Positions 23,227 to 35,658 are shown, counted from the stretch's first letter. The stretch is DNA of 64,000 bases from Isoetes taiwanensis (GCA_021234155.1 JAJEKV010000071.1:1251138-1315137); one strand, 5' to 3'. A program made the numbers and translations. The notes: generated by a model from the letters alone, not told the origin.

Positions 23227-23371
23227 TGTAACAAACCCATGGAAGACTCCTCGAGTAGATCTTGGTGTTGCCTTCCCAAGACACTGGCATAAATGGGTAG
23301 AAGCATCTACTTATAAATGTCTAGATGGTTTTGCCCAGTTGGTTAAGGGCATGTTGGTTAGGAACGTTACA
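23227..23371 (+). repeat. TRIM-2 complete LTR (145 bp)
   Basis: TGTAACAAACCC...AACGTTACA, preceded by the purine run GTGGGAGAGAT. It is the direct partner of the partial LTR at 23022-23065. Confidence 0.8.
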
Positions 23372-23389
23372 AGATCCTTCTGATAGCAC

Positions 23390-24530
23390 ATCCAGTAGGT
23401 CAGGTCCAACAGACTCGTATAAGATTGTCTTTTGTAGGGAGGCAGTATGGCTCAAGTGGAATGAATTTCGCGGATGCTTATGCACAAAAGAAGCTTTTAG
23501 ATACCATGGGTAGGGTGTCTTCTCGTTGATGTAAGCATTTTTACTTGAATGTTGAGAAAGACTCGAGGGCTAGATTTTAATGGGTTTTAGACCAATGCTT
23601 GAAGAAGGAGGCCTTGTATAAGAAGAGTGTTTTTATTAAGAAGGCAAGTACAATGAAGTTGACTGTAGGAGCTAAGTTGAAAAGGCTATCAGAGGATGTG
23701 GTATTAATATCTAAAATTGGATTACTAGACAAGTAAAAATTCAATAATCGATGACATAAAAAAAATATGTATTTTGGTCAAAGGTCTTCTCAGAAGAAGT
23801 GGAAGGCTAAGAATGCAAAACATAAAGAGACTTTGCCCCCTAAGGTAATCGGGCCGAGTTGAGAAGAAAAGTGGCCCTTGTGCAGTAAGATTACTAGAGA
23901 AGAAGACACTATCCAGTATTCAGCTCCATTGAGTACAAAGGTCTCTTACCTAAATCAAATACTTGTCTTAGAAACATATCACTCTTTACGTTGAACAGTA
24001 GAGGTGGGAGAGGAGACATGGGGATGAACCAGAAGGACTATAGCATCTTCTTTATCAGATGTATCAGATCAACAATTGAGAGATCCTTTGCCATTATCAT
24101 CGTATGTCCTTCAGTTGACTCACATCTAAATGCACTATCCACGCGCTCATGATCTAGAGTGCCCGAAAGTCATTAGAGAGGGATGCCCGATATATGTTAA
24201 ATAAAATGGTAATTGACACAACGTGCTTGGAGCTTCATGTTGGAGGCTGATAGCCTGAGAGGCTCTGATGGATGTTAGAAGATGTCACTATTTTGTGAGT
24301 GATGAGCAGGCAAAAGACTTTCTTGAACCATTCCTCTTGCATATACTTGCCAAATCTCCTAAAGGTGCTTATGGAAATCTGAAATCTCCAGCAATCAAAA
24401 GCCTTGTGGACTTGTCAAATTCCAAATGGATGATGGATTTGGTGAGGGACCTAGTAATGCACGCTTTGATAAGGAAACTAGTGAGCAATTGGTCGCTAAA
24501 CTGGTTGCTCAAAGTAATGTTATAATGCAG
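23390..24530 (+). pseudogene. Unrecognised decayed mobile gene
   Basis: Several short plus frames follow one another (for example 23325-23513, about 23570-23900 and 24268-24525 with DEQAKDFLEPFLLHILA). They are separated by stops and show no domain I recognise. Composition and arrangement suggest remains of one long gene of a mobile element, cut from the piece at 20.6-21.6 kb by the TRIM insertions. This is inference only. Confidence 0.25.
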
Positions 24531-24721
24531 ATATGGGGGATATGATATAGTGGTGCTCGTGGGAGTGGCTATGGGAGCAAGAGAATGAGAAAGAAAGTTA
24601 AAAATGTAGAAGCCAAACCATTGAATGAGATACCTAAACTAAATTATTACATTGAGATAAGGTTCTTAATCTTAGTTGGACCATAAAATTGAGAAAAATA
24701 AGCAAGGTTTTTATTATACCT

Positions 24722-24769
24722 AAGAATAGAATAGAATAGAATAGAATAGAATAGAATAGAATAGAAGAG
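24722..24769. repeat. AGAAT microsatellite
   Basis: About nine AGAAT pentamers in a row. A shorter run of the same unit lies at 20333-20351. Confidence 0.85.
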
Positions 24770-24779
24770 AATGTGGAGA

Positions 24780-26035
24780 CTTCCAAAAAAGGTTAAGTGC
24801 AACAAATGTACGTGGATCTTCAAGTAGATGTGAGAAGATATTAAAGGCGCCTTTAGCTTTTATAAGGTTCCTTTAGAAAAAGGTTAAGGCCTTTGTATCT
24901 TTATATAGAAGCAACGACCTCTTTATAAGAAGGAGCGGCATTTTACTAAATGGCATCTACGAATCAAGGGCGGGCAGGAACATCTTGGCTAGTGATCGTA
25001 CTTCATGGTCGACTAATACAACTGTACTTCGGCATCTCCAACATCCGCAATGAAGTTTCTACCAGGCGACTAATCTTAACAACGGGCTACTGCACCAGAG
25101 CTTTGGTTCTTCATCAATATTCCTTAAGTTTCCTTCTGATTTTCCTTCTTAACTATTCTTAAGCCTATATCTGTGTCGTGGAAACTCCTCAATCTAAATC
25201 CTAAATTTCTGTTTAAGACTTCTTTTTAAGCCCAATCTCTTATTAAATTCGTGTATTCACTAGGTTGAGGATTCTCTAGTGGGTAGATTGTTTTCCCTTA
25301 AGCCTATCATTTTCCAAAATTCAGTCTTTCTTGGGGATTCTCTTGCTCAAGATAGCCCGGTTGGGTGGTGAGCTTTGTCCTTAAAGAGTGGATTGATATT
25401 TATTTCTTTTGTGTCTTGATGATTGTTTTGCAGAATCACTCTAGAAAATATAGGTTCGTATCAGGATATCTTTGCCTCCCTTGCAGGTGGTGCAACCATC
25501 TTTATAACAGATTCATAGATAAACAAGGATTTAATTGATAAGGCAACCGAGAGAGAAAGGACCAGTGATAACGCAGTTTAACTCTAGTGATTCCTGTGTT
25601 TGCCAATTCAACACTAAAATAATGTCAATAGTGAAGGACATAAAGAATCTAACAGAAAATGACACTTCTAACAATCAAAAGAGGACGAAGATTAATTGTG
25701 GCTGGCAAAAAGGAGCATGATGCCGACGACAACAGTGAAATTGAAGATGAAAGGTATGGCAGCATGCTTATCGTGATTTCATTATTATATGTAATAATAA
25801 TGAAACTATTTCACGCATAGCTGTACGTAATATTGTTCGCCTTACATATGAAATTGCGCCGTGCATGGTTTAGTTTATCTTCAGCCTCAAATTGAGTTGT
25901 GCCAAGCATGCTTTAATTATATTTCATCGCCGACTAAATCACGAAAGTGCGATTTAGTTAAGCCTTATAACATCAAAGTAAATCATGGTCGGGCGAATTT
26001 GTGTTGTTGCATATGATATAAGGGTGTATTTGCTT
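24780..26035. other. No gene seen
   Basis: AT-rich sequence with a few copies of the CACGCC/GGCGTG-type motif near 25755-25990 and no credible coding region. Confidence 0.35.
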
Positions 26036-26672
26036 CTAGAAATACTATGGATAGACATGGACAAGAATGCTATGCTAGGGTCATAAAATGTAATAGAATT
26101 TGTACCCTCATGCTGACCAGCCTTGTCGGGTGAAATATATATTACAATAAAGAAGTTGAAATAAACTCATGTTCGAGTTGCCTTCCCTATTGAACTGGGC
26201 CTTGAGCCTAGAATCCAAACACCTTTGTTCAAGTTCCAAAATGCACTTACCAACCGCTTCCCCCGCATACACAAGAAAATGACCAAAAGCCACTAAGGCT
26301 ATCCAAGGCACGAGGGCCTCCATCCGTGCACGAGGGCCTCAACCCAGCACAAAGGCCTCCATCCAGCACCTAGGGCCTCAACCAAGCACTAGGCCTCCAA
26401 CAAAATGTTAGCTTACACAATTAAGGTTCACAATTGGGAAATGGGAGGGGGGGTGGGGCCCAACACTAGGAAGGAGAAAGAGAGATGCAACGAGAGCTGA
26501 TAAAGAAGAAAAGGGAGGGAAAAGAAACTAAATAGGGAGCTAGAGGAAAATGACAAAATAACTAAAAACTACCTCCGTATTTCTAGAACCTTGTTTTCCT
26601 TCTATTCGGTGTAACGAAGGAAAACGACATTTCTAGAAATACTACGGATAGACATGGACAAGAATGCTGAAA
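26036..26672. repeat. Flanking duplication around a 555-bp insertion
   Basis: A roughly 40-bp block (TTCTAGAAATACT, then GGATAGACATGGACAAGAATGC) occurs at 26036-26076 and again at 26632-26672. The sequence between contains a GGCCTCCATCCAGCAC minisatellite (26309-26399, about five loose copies of 20 bp) and one copy of the repeat shared with 29037-29206. Confidence 0.55.
26457..26631. repeat. Direct repeat, left copy (pairs with 29037-29206)
   Basis: Both copies run from CCAACAC(T/C)AGGAAGGAGAAAG through AGGAAAATGACAAAATAA to CCTTGTTTTCCTTCTATTC and GAAGGAAAAC. They are 2.4 kb apart and nearly identical. They could be LTRs of a non-autonomous element, but I could not find clear TG...CA ends or a primer site. 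Confidence 0.6.
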
Positions 26673-28304
26673 TAGAGGCAGAGAAAAAGCAATGTAATCT
26701 TAGAAGGTGGCACAATTTCCAGTTCCAAAATCTGTGCAGAGAAAAATCTTCTACGCAACATGAATATGTAGTGGGCAAAGGTTAATAAAAGAGAAGGATT
26801 AGGGGAACAAAGAATGAATCTCAATAAAATAATAATGTTTATTTTAGGAGGCTTGGCACTCGACCAAATACCCACCTTGAAAAGGAAACATAGGCTCCAC
26901 TTTAAAGGTGCATGCACGCAAGAGCAGTATAACAGAGTGTGTAGCAGATTGTGTACGTGGAGGCATAGAGACAAATGGAATTTGAGTGGAAACTAAGCAA
27001 AAATGGCATAAATGAAAGGTCAAGACTGAGAAAGAAATGGATATATGCCAAACATACCAACATCACTTAAAAGTCTGTGACAAAACCAATGTTAGCAACT
27101 TAACAATCTTCAAGAATTGGCGCCTGAAAACAAGGCCATTAACCAATATCCAGTATAGTTAAGATATTTAAAACCTCTGATAAACGTCAAATAATAACCA
27201 TAACCATACACAGGCACGTGCATCAAATATAACCCCTCCATCTTGTAGCAAGGCCTTTAACAAACATTTATAGAGTTTCTTGGTCCATAAAAAATCAACT
27301 TAAAATACCAAAATAAGAGTTCAATTTATGTTAAAGATTAAAAAAGGAAACTAGGTCTTCCCCAATTGGACTAAACACAATCTTGGTTGCGTAGGGCTAT
27401 CATTTTTGCAATTGGTCTTAAGAATCTATGCCACTAGCAATATACCACACCACTCAAAACTTTAACGGCCTTGTCCGGCAACTAGCTACAACTTGGAGGA
27501 AAACAAAAATGAAACTCAAATCTCAATGTTCCTATATCGTGGAAAACTTATATCTTGGTCGATATACCGGAGCTATGCCCCAAATAGAAAACTAGATATT
27601 TATGATAGGACTAAATTTAGGGCAAAGATAAGAAAGGGCAGAATACTTAGGTCTAAACCGAAAAAAGGCTACTTTAACTGCGGCTATAGGTTGGGAAGAA
27701 CCGGCCATGACCTTAGGCTTCATTTCGGCTCAAAACCGCAATACTATCATGCCTCCAGTTGGGCTATGATTTTGGCTTCATTCCGGTGTTCTGCCTTCGA
27801 CCATGGTTTTGGTTTGGCCAGGCAGGTTAAGATGCCAGGAATTGCAAAAAAGACAGACAGACACAGGTAAAATGGCTTCGATTTCTGTAATTTATAGCAA
27901 GCAAGAAAACCCAGGTCTTGAAATCGACAGTCACAAGCCCCTTCTTGCAGTCGAGGTTGCCACAGACAAGAATTTGACAGAGGTAATTTGACAGAGGTCG
28001 CTACAGACAAGAATTTAACAGAGTAATTTGACAGAGATAATTTCTGTAGCCAGAAAGACAATTGCACCACAAGATAACAGAAAAGGATTACCTTGAGAGA
28101 AAAACTCAAAACATATCTGTAAGCTTTCTTGAAGCTCTTCTTCATTCAAACTAAAGACAATCTCTTCCTCCTCAATTTAAACCCAATAAATGGGAACCCA
28201 AAAACATACTAAATAAACAAGAGTCTTTAACATCGACAAAGCATCCTGACCTTCTGAACGAACTTACAACCTATCTAACAGAAAAGCATATCTAGCCAAA
28301 GCCA

Positions 28305-28790
28305 TCAGAAGGGTAAAATCCCCATTTCAAGGCCCTTTTTCACATCAGAAAAAACTAAATCCCCCATTTCGTAGAATTCAGCAACTCTTGGACCTTCCCT
28401 ATCCCTGATGCAAATAAAATTTTGTCTGTTAGAAAGTAGAGTGTTACCTTTATCAATGATTGCTTCTGCTACTACGTCCAGAGACTTGTGCGACCGCAAA
28501 TGGTGTGCTAAATCTGCAAACAAATCCTCTAATTGATTCAAGAAATCAAACTTTTTGATATTCTCATGATACTTCAAGATAGGAGTTCTTGCTTTCCTGC
28601 TTCTCCGCTGGATCTCCTCTTGGAGAGAAGCGATCTTCGATTCCAAAGCCACAACAATCTCATCCTTAGAGCCATTCAGATCATGAAACTTAGCCTCAAA
28701 TCTGCTTTCCATGCCTTTAAGCCATCATGCTGGGATTTGCTCAGAATCGGTCTGCTTCCTCCTAAGCTTTGCACTGTGTTTTGGAGCCAT
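28305..28790 (-). pseudogene. Coiled-coil, gag-like hypothetical frame
   Basis: The frame at 28712-28305 codes 135 residues: MESRFEAKFHDLNGSKDE, then a heptad-like stretch with VALESKIASLQEEIQRRS, then NQLEDLFADLAHHL, ending in a stop. Upstream in frame, separated by one stop, is MAPKHSAKLRRKQTDSE. Charged N-terminus, coiled coil and position between two direct repeats fit a gag-type leader protein of a non-autonomous retroelement, but no zinc knuckle or enzyme domain is present. The identity is uncertain. Confidence 0.35.
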
Positions 28791-29036
28791 AGCATGCAGT
28801 AAATGCAGGAGAAGAGGCGTGATGCACAGCAAGCCCTTTAAGAGTTGAAAATAGTCGAAAACAAATGAAACCTCAGGAAGGCAGGGATTGTTGTACAAAA
28901 ACAAAAGAGGAGAAGATCTGGTCTGTGGCAGCAAGGCACGAAAACGGATTAGGTGGGCTATTGTGCAAGCCACGAAACTCTGGCAGACTAAAACTGGCAG
29001 ACTAAAATCGACCCACCTAAAGCAACAAGGGAGAAT

Positions 29037-29206
29037 CGCCCAACACCAGGAAGGAGAAAGAGAGATGCAACGAGAGCTGACGAAGAAGAAAAGGGACGGA
29101 AAAGAAGGGAGCTAGAGGAAAATGACAAAATAAGTAAAATGCTAACTACCTCCGTATTTCTAGAACCTTGTTTTCCTTCTATTCAGTGAAACGAAGGAAA
29201 ACAACA
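29037..29206. repeat. Direct repeat, right copy (pairs with 26457-26631)
   Basis: Collinear with the left copy, with small indels. The right part overlaps a Stowaway-like foldback. Confidence 0.6.
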
Positions 29207-29303
29207 TTTATCATATTTTACTGACTAGATACCATGTTTGACGTTTCAGCTTCTCTTGCATTTCTAACAAGGTTGTGGTATTCGACCTAAACGGAGTAGT
29301 TCT
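29145..29303. mobile_element. Possible Stowaway-like MITE
   Basis: ACTACCTCCGTATTTCTAGAACC at the left is answered by an inverse, diverged GGTTGTGG...AAACGGAGTAGTT at the right. A compact version of the same foldback is at 26568-26650, where CCTCCGTATTTCTAGAA meets TTCTAGAAATACTACGG. The CTCCGT ends recall Stowaway elements; the match is imperfect. Confidence 0.4.
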
Positions 29304-29780
29304 TTATAAGACCTTTTTTAAAAATAAAGTGGCTCCAGATTAGTTTCGCCAGTCACCAGTGAAATCAAATTCTAAATGGATCTATCCACAGTCGCACTTG
29401 AAGAAGATGCTAGATGAGGCATTTAGGTAATTTCAAGTTGGTATTTGGTCATCCATGGAAGGATACTGTGGAGGCCTTTGGGGAAATGGGTAGACATGGT
29501 TGACCTTTTGGGATCAACATAAATGTGTGAAGTTCACTAATCCCAAAGATCCTACAGGCAAACCTATCTTCATCAAACACTTGATGATGATGCTTCTACA
29601 ATCAAATGCAGGCCCTAAATCCACCATCTTATGATTCAAAACTTTTTGCGACAAATGATTTTCTGATCAAGTTTTTGCCTATTATGAATAATCCAGCTAT
29701 GGGGATGACAGTGCGTGAAGTGCTAGATTCACACCCAAACCACACCTTGTTAAATATGTGGAAAAACATGGATTGATCCC
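29304..29780. other. No intact gene; faint coding remains
   Basis: Short plus-strand pieces such as FTNPKDPTGKPIFIKHLMM look like decayed coding sequence, but I cannot name a family. Confidence 0.25.
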
Positions 29781-29781
29781 C

Positions 29782-29970
<189 letters not shown>

Positions 29971-29989
29971 TTGAAGGACGACAAACTCT

Positions 29990-30819
29990 TATTCAATATT
30001 CCAGAAGAAGTACACACATAGATGCAGAGACAGGATTAAAATCTCAGTAGAAAAAGATAATCCATTGAATGCAGCCACCTCTATGCATAAGATAAGATAC
30101 CCAAATATTCCTCAAAAATCAAATGTTTTTTCTCAGGAGCAAGCTGAGAACATAGGTATGCCTCACCAATCTATCTTGCGCCTCGTGAAGAAGTTGGTCG
30201 ACACTAATTGATAAGCATTTGAAGATACACAACCGGCTTCTTTTCCAAAAAGACCACAACAACCAGCTTGAAGCTAAGTGGAAAGCCTGTTCCTGCAAGC
30301 TATTCCAAGTGGAAGGATAAATGGCGAGAAGCACCTGCTGGTTAGTCAAGGCCACATGGAAGAAGTTAGTAACCATGACCAAATTGGCTGAACTTGGTCA
30401 CATAGAAAGAAGCATTGCTCGAGACTCTCAACCACCGCATACACAAGGGCGAGTTACGAAATGCGGGATAAAACTTATGAACCAGCACATTAACCCGCAG
30501 GCAGCTGTGAAGAGTTGCCACCATAAGGTAGAAACTTTGGGATGAAGCAATTTATTTCAGACCCAGGACCACATATGCTTCCACTGAGGAGGGGGAATGC
30601 GGAGCTGCCAATCAGCCTGAGGGGGGACAATGTCAACATCAACCAGCTTTTGATATAATAAATGCACAAGACGTTGTGCATTAATAATTTGGGGACCAGT
30701 CCAAATAGGCACATCAACTGATTGTGAAGGAGCGTCTGGCAGAATGTCAGCCAGCTTTTGCCACAAAGTTCTGTCCCATCGAGATAGCATAAACTTAGTC
30801 TGAAAGCATCCCAAGTCAA
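29990..30819 (-). pseudogene. LINE 3' fragment (zinc-finger RVT region and tail)
   Basis: Minus frames at 30814-30120 carry the C-terminal part of an L1-like LINE ORF2: MLSRWDRTLWQKLADILP, IPPPQWKHMWSWV, then PKVSTLWWQLFTAACG and further pieces with LVMVTNFFHVALTNQ and DRLVRHTYVLSLLL. W-x-x-(L/V)W...PKV..(F/L)W is the signature of the reverse-transcriptase-associated zinc-binding region. Stops separate the pieces. About 120 bp of 3' UTR follow, then the AAT tract. It continues the LINE piece at 35862-36660; a copia element lies between. Confidence 0.7.
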
Positions 30820-31018
30820 TGAAAGTCTATTAAATTCAATGCATTGAAGGAAATAGAGACAACAAAGGAAAATGAAGCGTAAGCTATCTCAGAATGCTAC
30901 AGAGAAGAACCACTGCTCTAAGCTGACTATGACATTTATAGTAGGATGCCATGTCAGCACAATAGGTGACATATTATGCTGAGTCATCATAACAATGTGA
31001 TATAGTGAATGTCTAACA
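30820..31018 (-). repeat. Copia 3' LTR
   Basis: 199 bp, minus-strand ends TGTTAGAC and GACTTTCA. The GGTCATCAGGGAGGA purine run lies directly upstream (minus strand), and GTCAA follows on the other side. Confidence 0.92.
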
Positions 31019-31077
31019 TCCTCCCTGATGACCAGCATAACTGAAAATCTAAATCATAACAAAAAAGAACCTTAAGC

Positions 31078-33703
31078 GGTTTTTATTCCCCCTTGGGAAT
31101 AAGCCACAGGTGCAACATGTAAGAAAATTTTCATAGTGGAGAAATTGTTGCCTGTAAGACCCTTAGTGAAACCATCAGCACGCTGATCCTTAGTAGAACA
31201 GTAGGAAAGTGTAAGTAACTTATTCTCGCAATGTTCTCGAACAAAAAAGTAGTTTGATGTCCATGTGCTTGATTTGTAAATGAAGCTGATAGTCCTTCGC
31301 ATGTTGTATTGCTCCAAGATTGTCACAGTATATCTTTGCTGGTGTGGTTAGAATGCCAAGATCTTCAAATAAATGAACTAACCACAACATTTCCTGCACT
31401 GTCAGAGTGAGGGCTTTAATTTCTGCTTTAGTGGTACTAATACCGTTAGAGTCTTGTTTTTGGGATTTCCAGCTGATCGGATTATCACCAAAGAAGGAAA
31501 GATAGCCCGTGAGACATTTTCTAGAGTCAATATCGGTGGAGGCCATGTCTGGATCAGAGTAAAGGATAAGTTGTGGATTAAGCACTTTAGTGTAGTGTAG
31601 ACTATCTGTGGCAGTGCCTTTTAGATATCAAAGTACACGCTTTGCTGCCTTCCAATGTGATTGTTTGGGATGTGTCATAAAGCGAGATAAGACTCTGATG
31701 GCATAGACAATATCAGATCGAGTGGTACAAAGATATAGGAGTGCTCCAACTAATTGTCTATATAATGTAGAATATTCACATCTTCTTCTGCAGACTCTAA
31801 TACTAGCTTTTGACCCAAGTCAGATGGTGTTGGAGATGTATTGCAGTCTGCCATATGGAATTTCTCCAAAATTTCTGAGAGGTATTTTTGTTGAGACAGT
31901 GAGATACCTGTATGATTCTGCCAGACTTCTACTCCAAGACAATAGTGCATGACCCTAGATCTGTAACCTCAAAATGATTTTTAAGAAGACGTTTTATAGA
32001 AAGGTTAAGATCAGCGGCATCTCCCATCATAATCGTGTCATCCACATACAAGAGTATTATAGAAACCAAATCCCCTTGGAATTTGAAATATAAATTCGGA
32101 TCTGCTCTTGATCTTTGGTACTCCCATATCGAGAATGAACGTATTGATCTTCATATTCCAACAATAAGTGGTGCTTGTTTCAAGCCATAGATACTTTTCT
32201 TGAGCTTGCAAACATAATTAGGTTGATTTTGATCTACAAATCCGTGTGGCTCTTTGATATCTGAGTTCTTCTTGTAGATCTCCATTTAGAAATGCGGATT
32301 TGAAATCCATTTGATAGATGGGCCAACTTTTCTGTGCTGCCAAAGACATAACAACTCGCATAGTGTCCAATCTTACCACAGGTGCAAATACTTCATTGTA
32401 ATCAAAGCCTTCCTCTTGTGTGTACCCTTTAGCTACCAGTCTAGCTTTGTGTTTAGATAGTGTGCCATCGAAAGTGATACTGCATTTAAAAGATCCACTT
32501 GGCTCCAATAATATTGTGATCTCTTTGGTTTTGGAACTAGTTCCCAAGTTCCTTGCTTAGAAAGCATGGACAATTCTTCTTTCATAGCTTGTCATGAGTA
32601 AGCATGTTTTGCTGCTTGAGAATAGGTAAGAGGATCACGTTCATGTAATACCTTTATAGCCATCAATGTATAATTACAGAATGTATAATTTGTATTACTG
32701 GAACATTGTAAAGAGGCTATTCGAGCAGACCTGCGTGGTATTATACCTCCGCAGTACTTTGAAGATCAACACTAGGTTCAACATCTTCAGATATAGCAGG
32801 AGATATAGCAGGTTCAACATAATCAGTGGGTACAAAATAAGCATTGGAGATTGTTGGGACTATTTGAGCATCTGAACTTGATGGAAGAAGCACTGTTTTT
32901 GAGGAGGAACTGATAGATGGTTCCATAGTGAGTGGCTGAGATGTAACCTGAGAGTAATGGTCATCCAAGGGATTGCAAATGACTTTGTCATAATCTGTCT
33001 TGTCTAACTGATAAAAATCTGATGAATAGACTGCATCCTCCACAAAAATCATACTTCGCGAAGCAAAAACTTTCTTTAAGGATCATAACAAATGCCATGC
33101 TTTCATATTGGTTATATATCCTATAGATATGACCTTGAGAGACCTGTCGGACAATTTGCCATTCTTCTGTAATATCTCACGAGGGAATGGAGCATAACCC
33201 AGGCAGCCAAATATCTTAAAATGTGAGACACGACCATACAAAACCTCAAAAAGGTGTTTTTAGCAATAAAGACTTGGTTGGCGCTCTATTGGAGATATAT
33301 ACTGTAGTGACATCAGCTTCAGCCCAAATAACAGGTGGTAATTGTTTGTGCTTGAGCATACTCCGAGTGAGAGCCATAATAGTTATGTTTTTGCGCTTAG
33401 CTACTCCGTTTTGAGGATGTGCATATGGGACAATCAACTCCCTGTGTACGCCTTTGGATTTCAAAAAATCTTCAAATTCTTGAGATTTGTATTCTTTGGC
33501 ATTGTCAGACCTCAATGCCTTGATTGTTGTAGAAAATTCATTTTCCACAAGTTACTGAAATTTTTGTAAATGGAAAATACTTGAGACTTAAATGTGATTG
33601 GATATATCCACGTATATCTACTAAAGTCATCGACAAATATGACAAAGTACCTGCTGCCCAATAGTGACTCAAGTGGTAAATAGCATATATCCGACTGAAT
33701 CAA
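31078..33703 (-). pseudogene. Copia pol: integrase, RT, RNase H (broken)
   Basis: Integrase core: YFVIFVDDFSRYTWIYP (33660-33610), then TIKALRSDNAKEYKSQEF and VPYAHPQNGVAKRKN (33530-33380). A variable linker lies at 33052-32741. Reverse transcriptase: HKARLVAKGYTQEEGFDY and FAPVVRLDTMRVVMSLAA (32460-32330), QMDFKSAFLNGDLQEE, KLKKSIYGLKQAP and the catalytic LYVDDTIMMGDA (about 32050-32020). MHYCLGVEVWQNHTGISLSQ starts at 31950. RNase H remains run from 31585 to 31078, with SYCSTKDQRADGFTKGL near the end. At least six breaks of frame separate these pieces. Frame order and motif spacing are typical of plant copia. Confidence 0.9.
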
Positions 33704-35218
33704 TTGAAGAGGCGAAGTGGCATGAAATTGAGCATAGTCTGGAAAAGATGCTTGAACATGCTTTCCAAGACTGCAGGCTGAACATTTTAGTCTTGTTCTT
33801 TAAGAAGTGGTAATCCATTACTATTTGATGTTTGGACGCTATTGCTAAAGCAGAGATACCTATATGTCCATATCGTGCATGCCATAGAGATCCTTGAGTG
33901 CTAGATACTGCTGCTATATATGAACTTGCTGAATCGTTTGTTGGAGATTTATTTTGCAGCGTATAGCCCATCTGGGTTAAGAATTCCTTGTGCAATAGGT
34001 CCAAGTTCTTGAAGATCAATGTAAACCAGTGGATTTTTTTGAAGAATGTGAACAAATCCTCCTGTGAACAGTACTGACAGCTTCAATTTCTTATCAAATT
34101 CACTAACACTTAGCAAATTGACAAGTAATCCAGGCACTAAGATCACGTCCTCCAGCTTGAAAGTGAGGCAATTGTCTGTAGGAAGACTAACAGTACCTTT
34201 GCCAACTGATTTTTCTTCAGTCCCATCTGCCATTCTGACAAGTCTTATCATAAGACTTTAAAGTCTAAAAGACAGCAGAATTTCCAGCAAGATGCTTAGT
34301 AGCGCCAGAATCAACTAACCAAACATCATCACTTCCTAAATTTTCCGTAGCAAGGTTGAGGAATTGCCCTTCCAGTATATCAATATCAATATGAGCAACA
34401 TGGGCAGCAACTTCAGGTGGAGAAACAGTTTCTGGTGATCGAGCATGAGGAGATGGCTTATCTTTGCAAAATTGGACAAACTCGCTCTTGAGTTTTCTGC
34501 AGTTACGTTTGATGTGACCTTTTACACCACAATACCAGCAAGTAAATGGCTCTTTGCTAGAATTAGACTCAGATCCCGAGATAGACCTTTTCTGAAATGG
34601 ATTGGAAGAGTTAGAAGTGGGCTTAACCTTGGAATAATGTGCTGCTTCTTGCTGGCACAACTTCTTGCACTCCAGTTCAGCATCATTTGCTGTTGTAATT
34701 GATGAAAGGTGATGTGGATTTTTTGCTGCAATGTATAAAATTGTTTGACATGTTTATATTCTGCTCCATTCAAAGCATACAAGATTAGCTTGATTTCATC
34801 CATTTGACCACCAGCTCCAAAGTACTTCTCTTGTAAGGCCTTCAACTGTTGTAAATAATCCCTCATATTTGCACAATCAGCCAATCTGAGGTTATCCATT
34901 TTGCCTTGTAGAGATAATTGTTTGCCATCTCCTTGATGAACACATGTAGTTTGAAGAAATTCATAAGCCTTCTTGAAGGCCTTGCAATCTCTTATGTCTC
35001 TCATAAATTCTGGAGAGATACATGCCCTTAAGTGATTTAGAGCATAGAAATCCTTCTTCAGCTCTGCTGAAGTGAGAGGATTCTAGGTGCTCTCAAGAAC
35101 CTCACCCAGATCTTTGAGATTCAAGTTTGTTTGAAAGGCATCTTTCCAAGTAAAATAATTGTCCCCATCTAATACTGGATGCTGGAAATATTTCCATGGA
35201 TCTTGACTAACTGCCATT
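33669..35218 (-). pseudogene. Copia gag and protease (broken)
   Basis: Gag starts MAVSQDPWKYFQHPVLDGDN at 35218 and continues as CKAFKKAYEFLQTTCVHQ and NMRDYLQQLKALQEKYFGAG (35004-34700). The zinc knuckle CWYCGVKGHIKRNC lies at about 34541-34500. Protease: VWLVDSGATKHLAGNSAVF at 34325-34268, ending in a stop. The pre-integrase region LWHARYGHIGISALAI (33900-33850) follows. Stops and frameshifts at 35083, about 34660, 34265 and 33780 break the polyprotein. Confidence 0.9.
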
Positions 35219-35640
35219 GTTAAGATCAGAGAATAGAGAAAGCAATTAGATCCAGTGAATCTTGCCAAAAAGAACACTGATCTGTGAGGAATTATTGAAA
35301 AAGAGAAGTGCAATGATAATCTTGCAAATCCTCAGGAAATTCTGACGTGAAGAATCCGACGTGAAGTGTGAAGAATCCGACGTGAAGTGTGAAGTGTGAA
35401 CGTCAATCAAAAAACAATGAAGAAATTCGAAGTGACGAAATTCGGCACAATCCGGTACAATCCGGCACAATCCGGCAATTCTGGGACAAAAACGTCTCAA
35501 ACTCCTTGTTCTTGCAGATTCGGCAAAAACTAATCACCGTTCTTCTGATTCAAGAAATCCTGGGCTTGATTACAAGCACCAGCAATTTCGACCCATTCTT
35601 AGAAGAATCCAGCTCCAAATCAATGCTGACTCTCTCCTTC

Positions 35641-35658
35641 AACCAGGCTCTGATACCA
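35641..35658 (-). other. Copia primer binding site
   Basis: The minus strand reads TGGTATCAGAGCCTGG directly after the LTR end ACTTTCA, a perfect initiator-Met tRNA primer site. Confidence 0.92.

Larger units (their letters stand above)
22116..23371. mobile_element. TRIM elements, inverted pair, rearranged
   Basis: Two very short LTR elements lie in opposite orientation. On the minus strand TRIM-1 has a complete 145-bp LTR (22362-22218, TGTAACAGACCC...AACGTTACA), a polypurine-like GTAGGAGAGAT (22373-22363), a 180-bp internal region, a primer site (22540-22525) and a second LTR split by a MITE (22543-22594 and about 22925-23021). On the plus strand TRIM-2 has a partial LTR (23022-23065), a primer site (23068-23083), a 160-bp internal region and a complete 145-bp LTR (23227-23371). 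A further plus-oriented LTR piece lies at 22116-22213, abutting TRIM-1. None encodes a protein, so they depend on enzymes supplied by other elements. Confidence 0.8.

Noticed and set aside
27493..28145. Frames of 125 and 132 codons on opposite strands
   Set aside because: They overlap each other and have no recognisable motif; the region is flanked by direct repeats and is likely non-coding element DNA.
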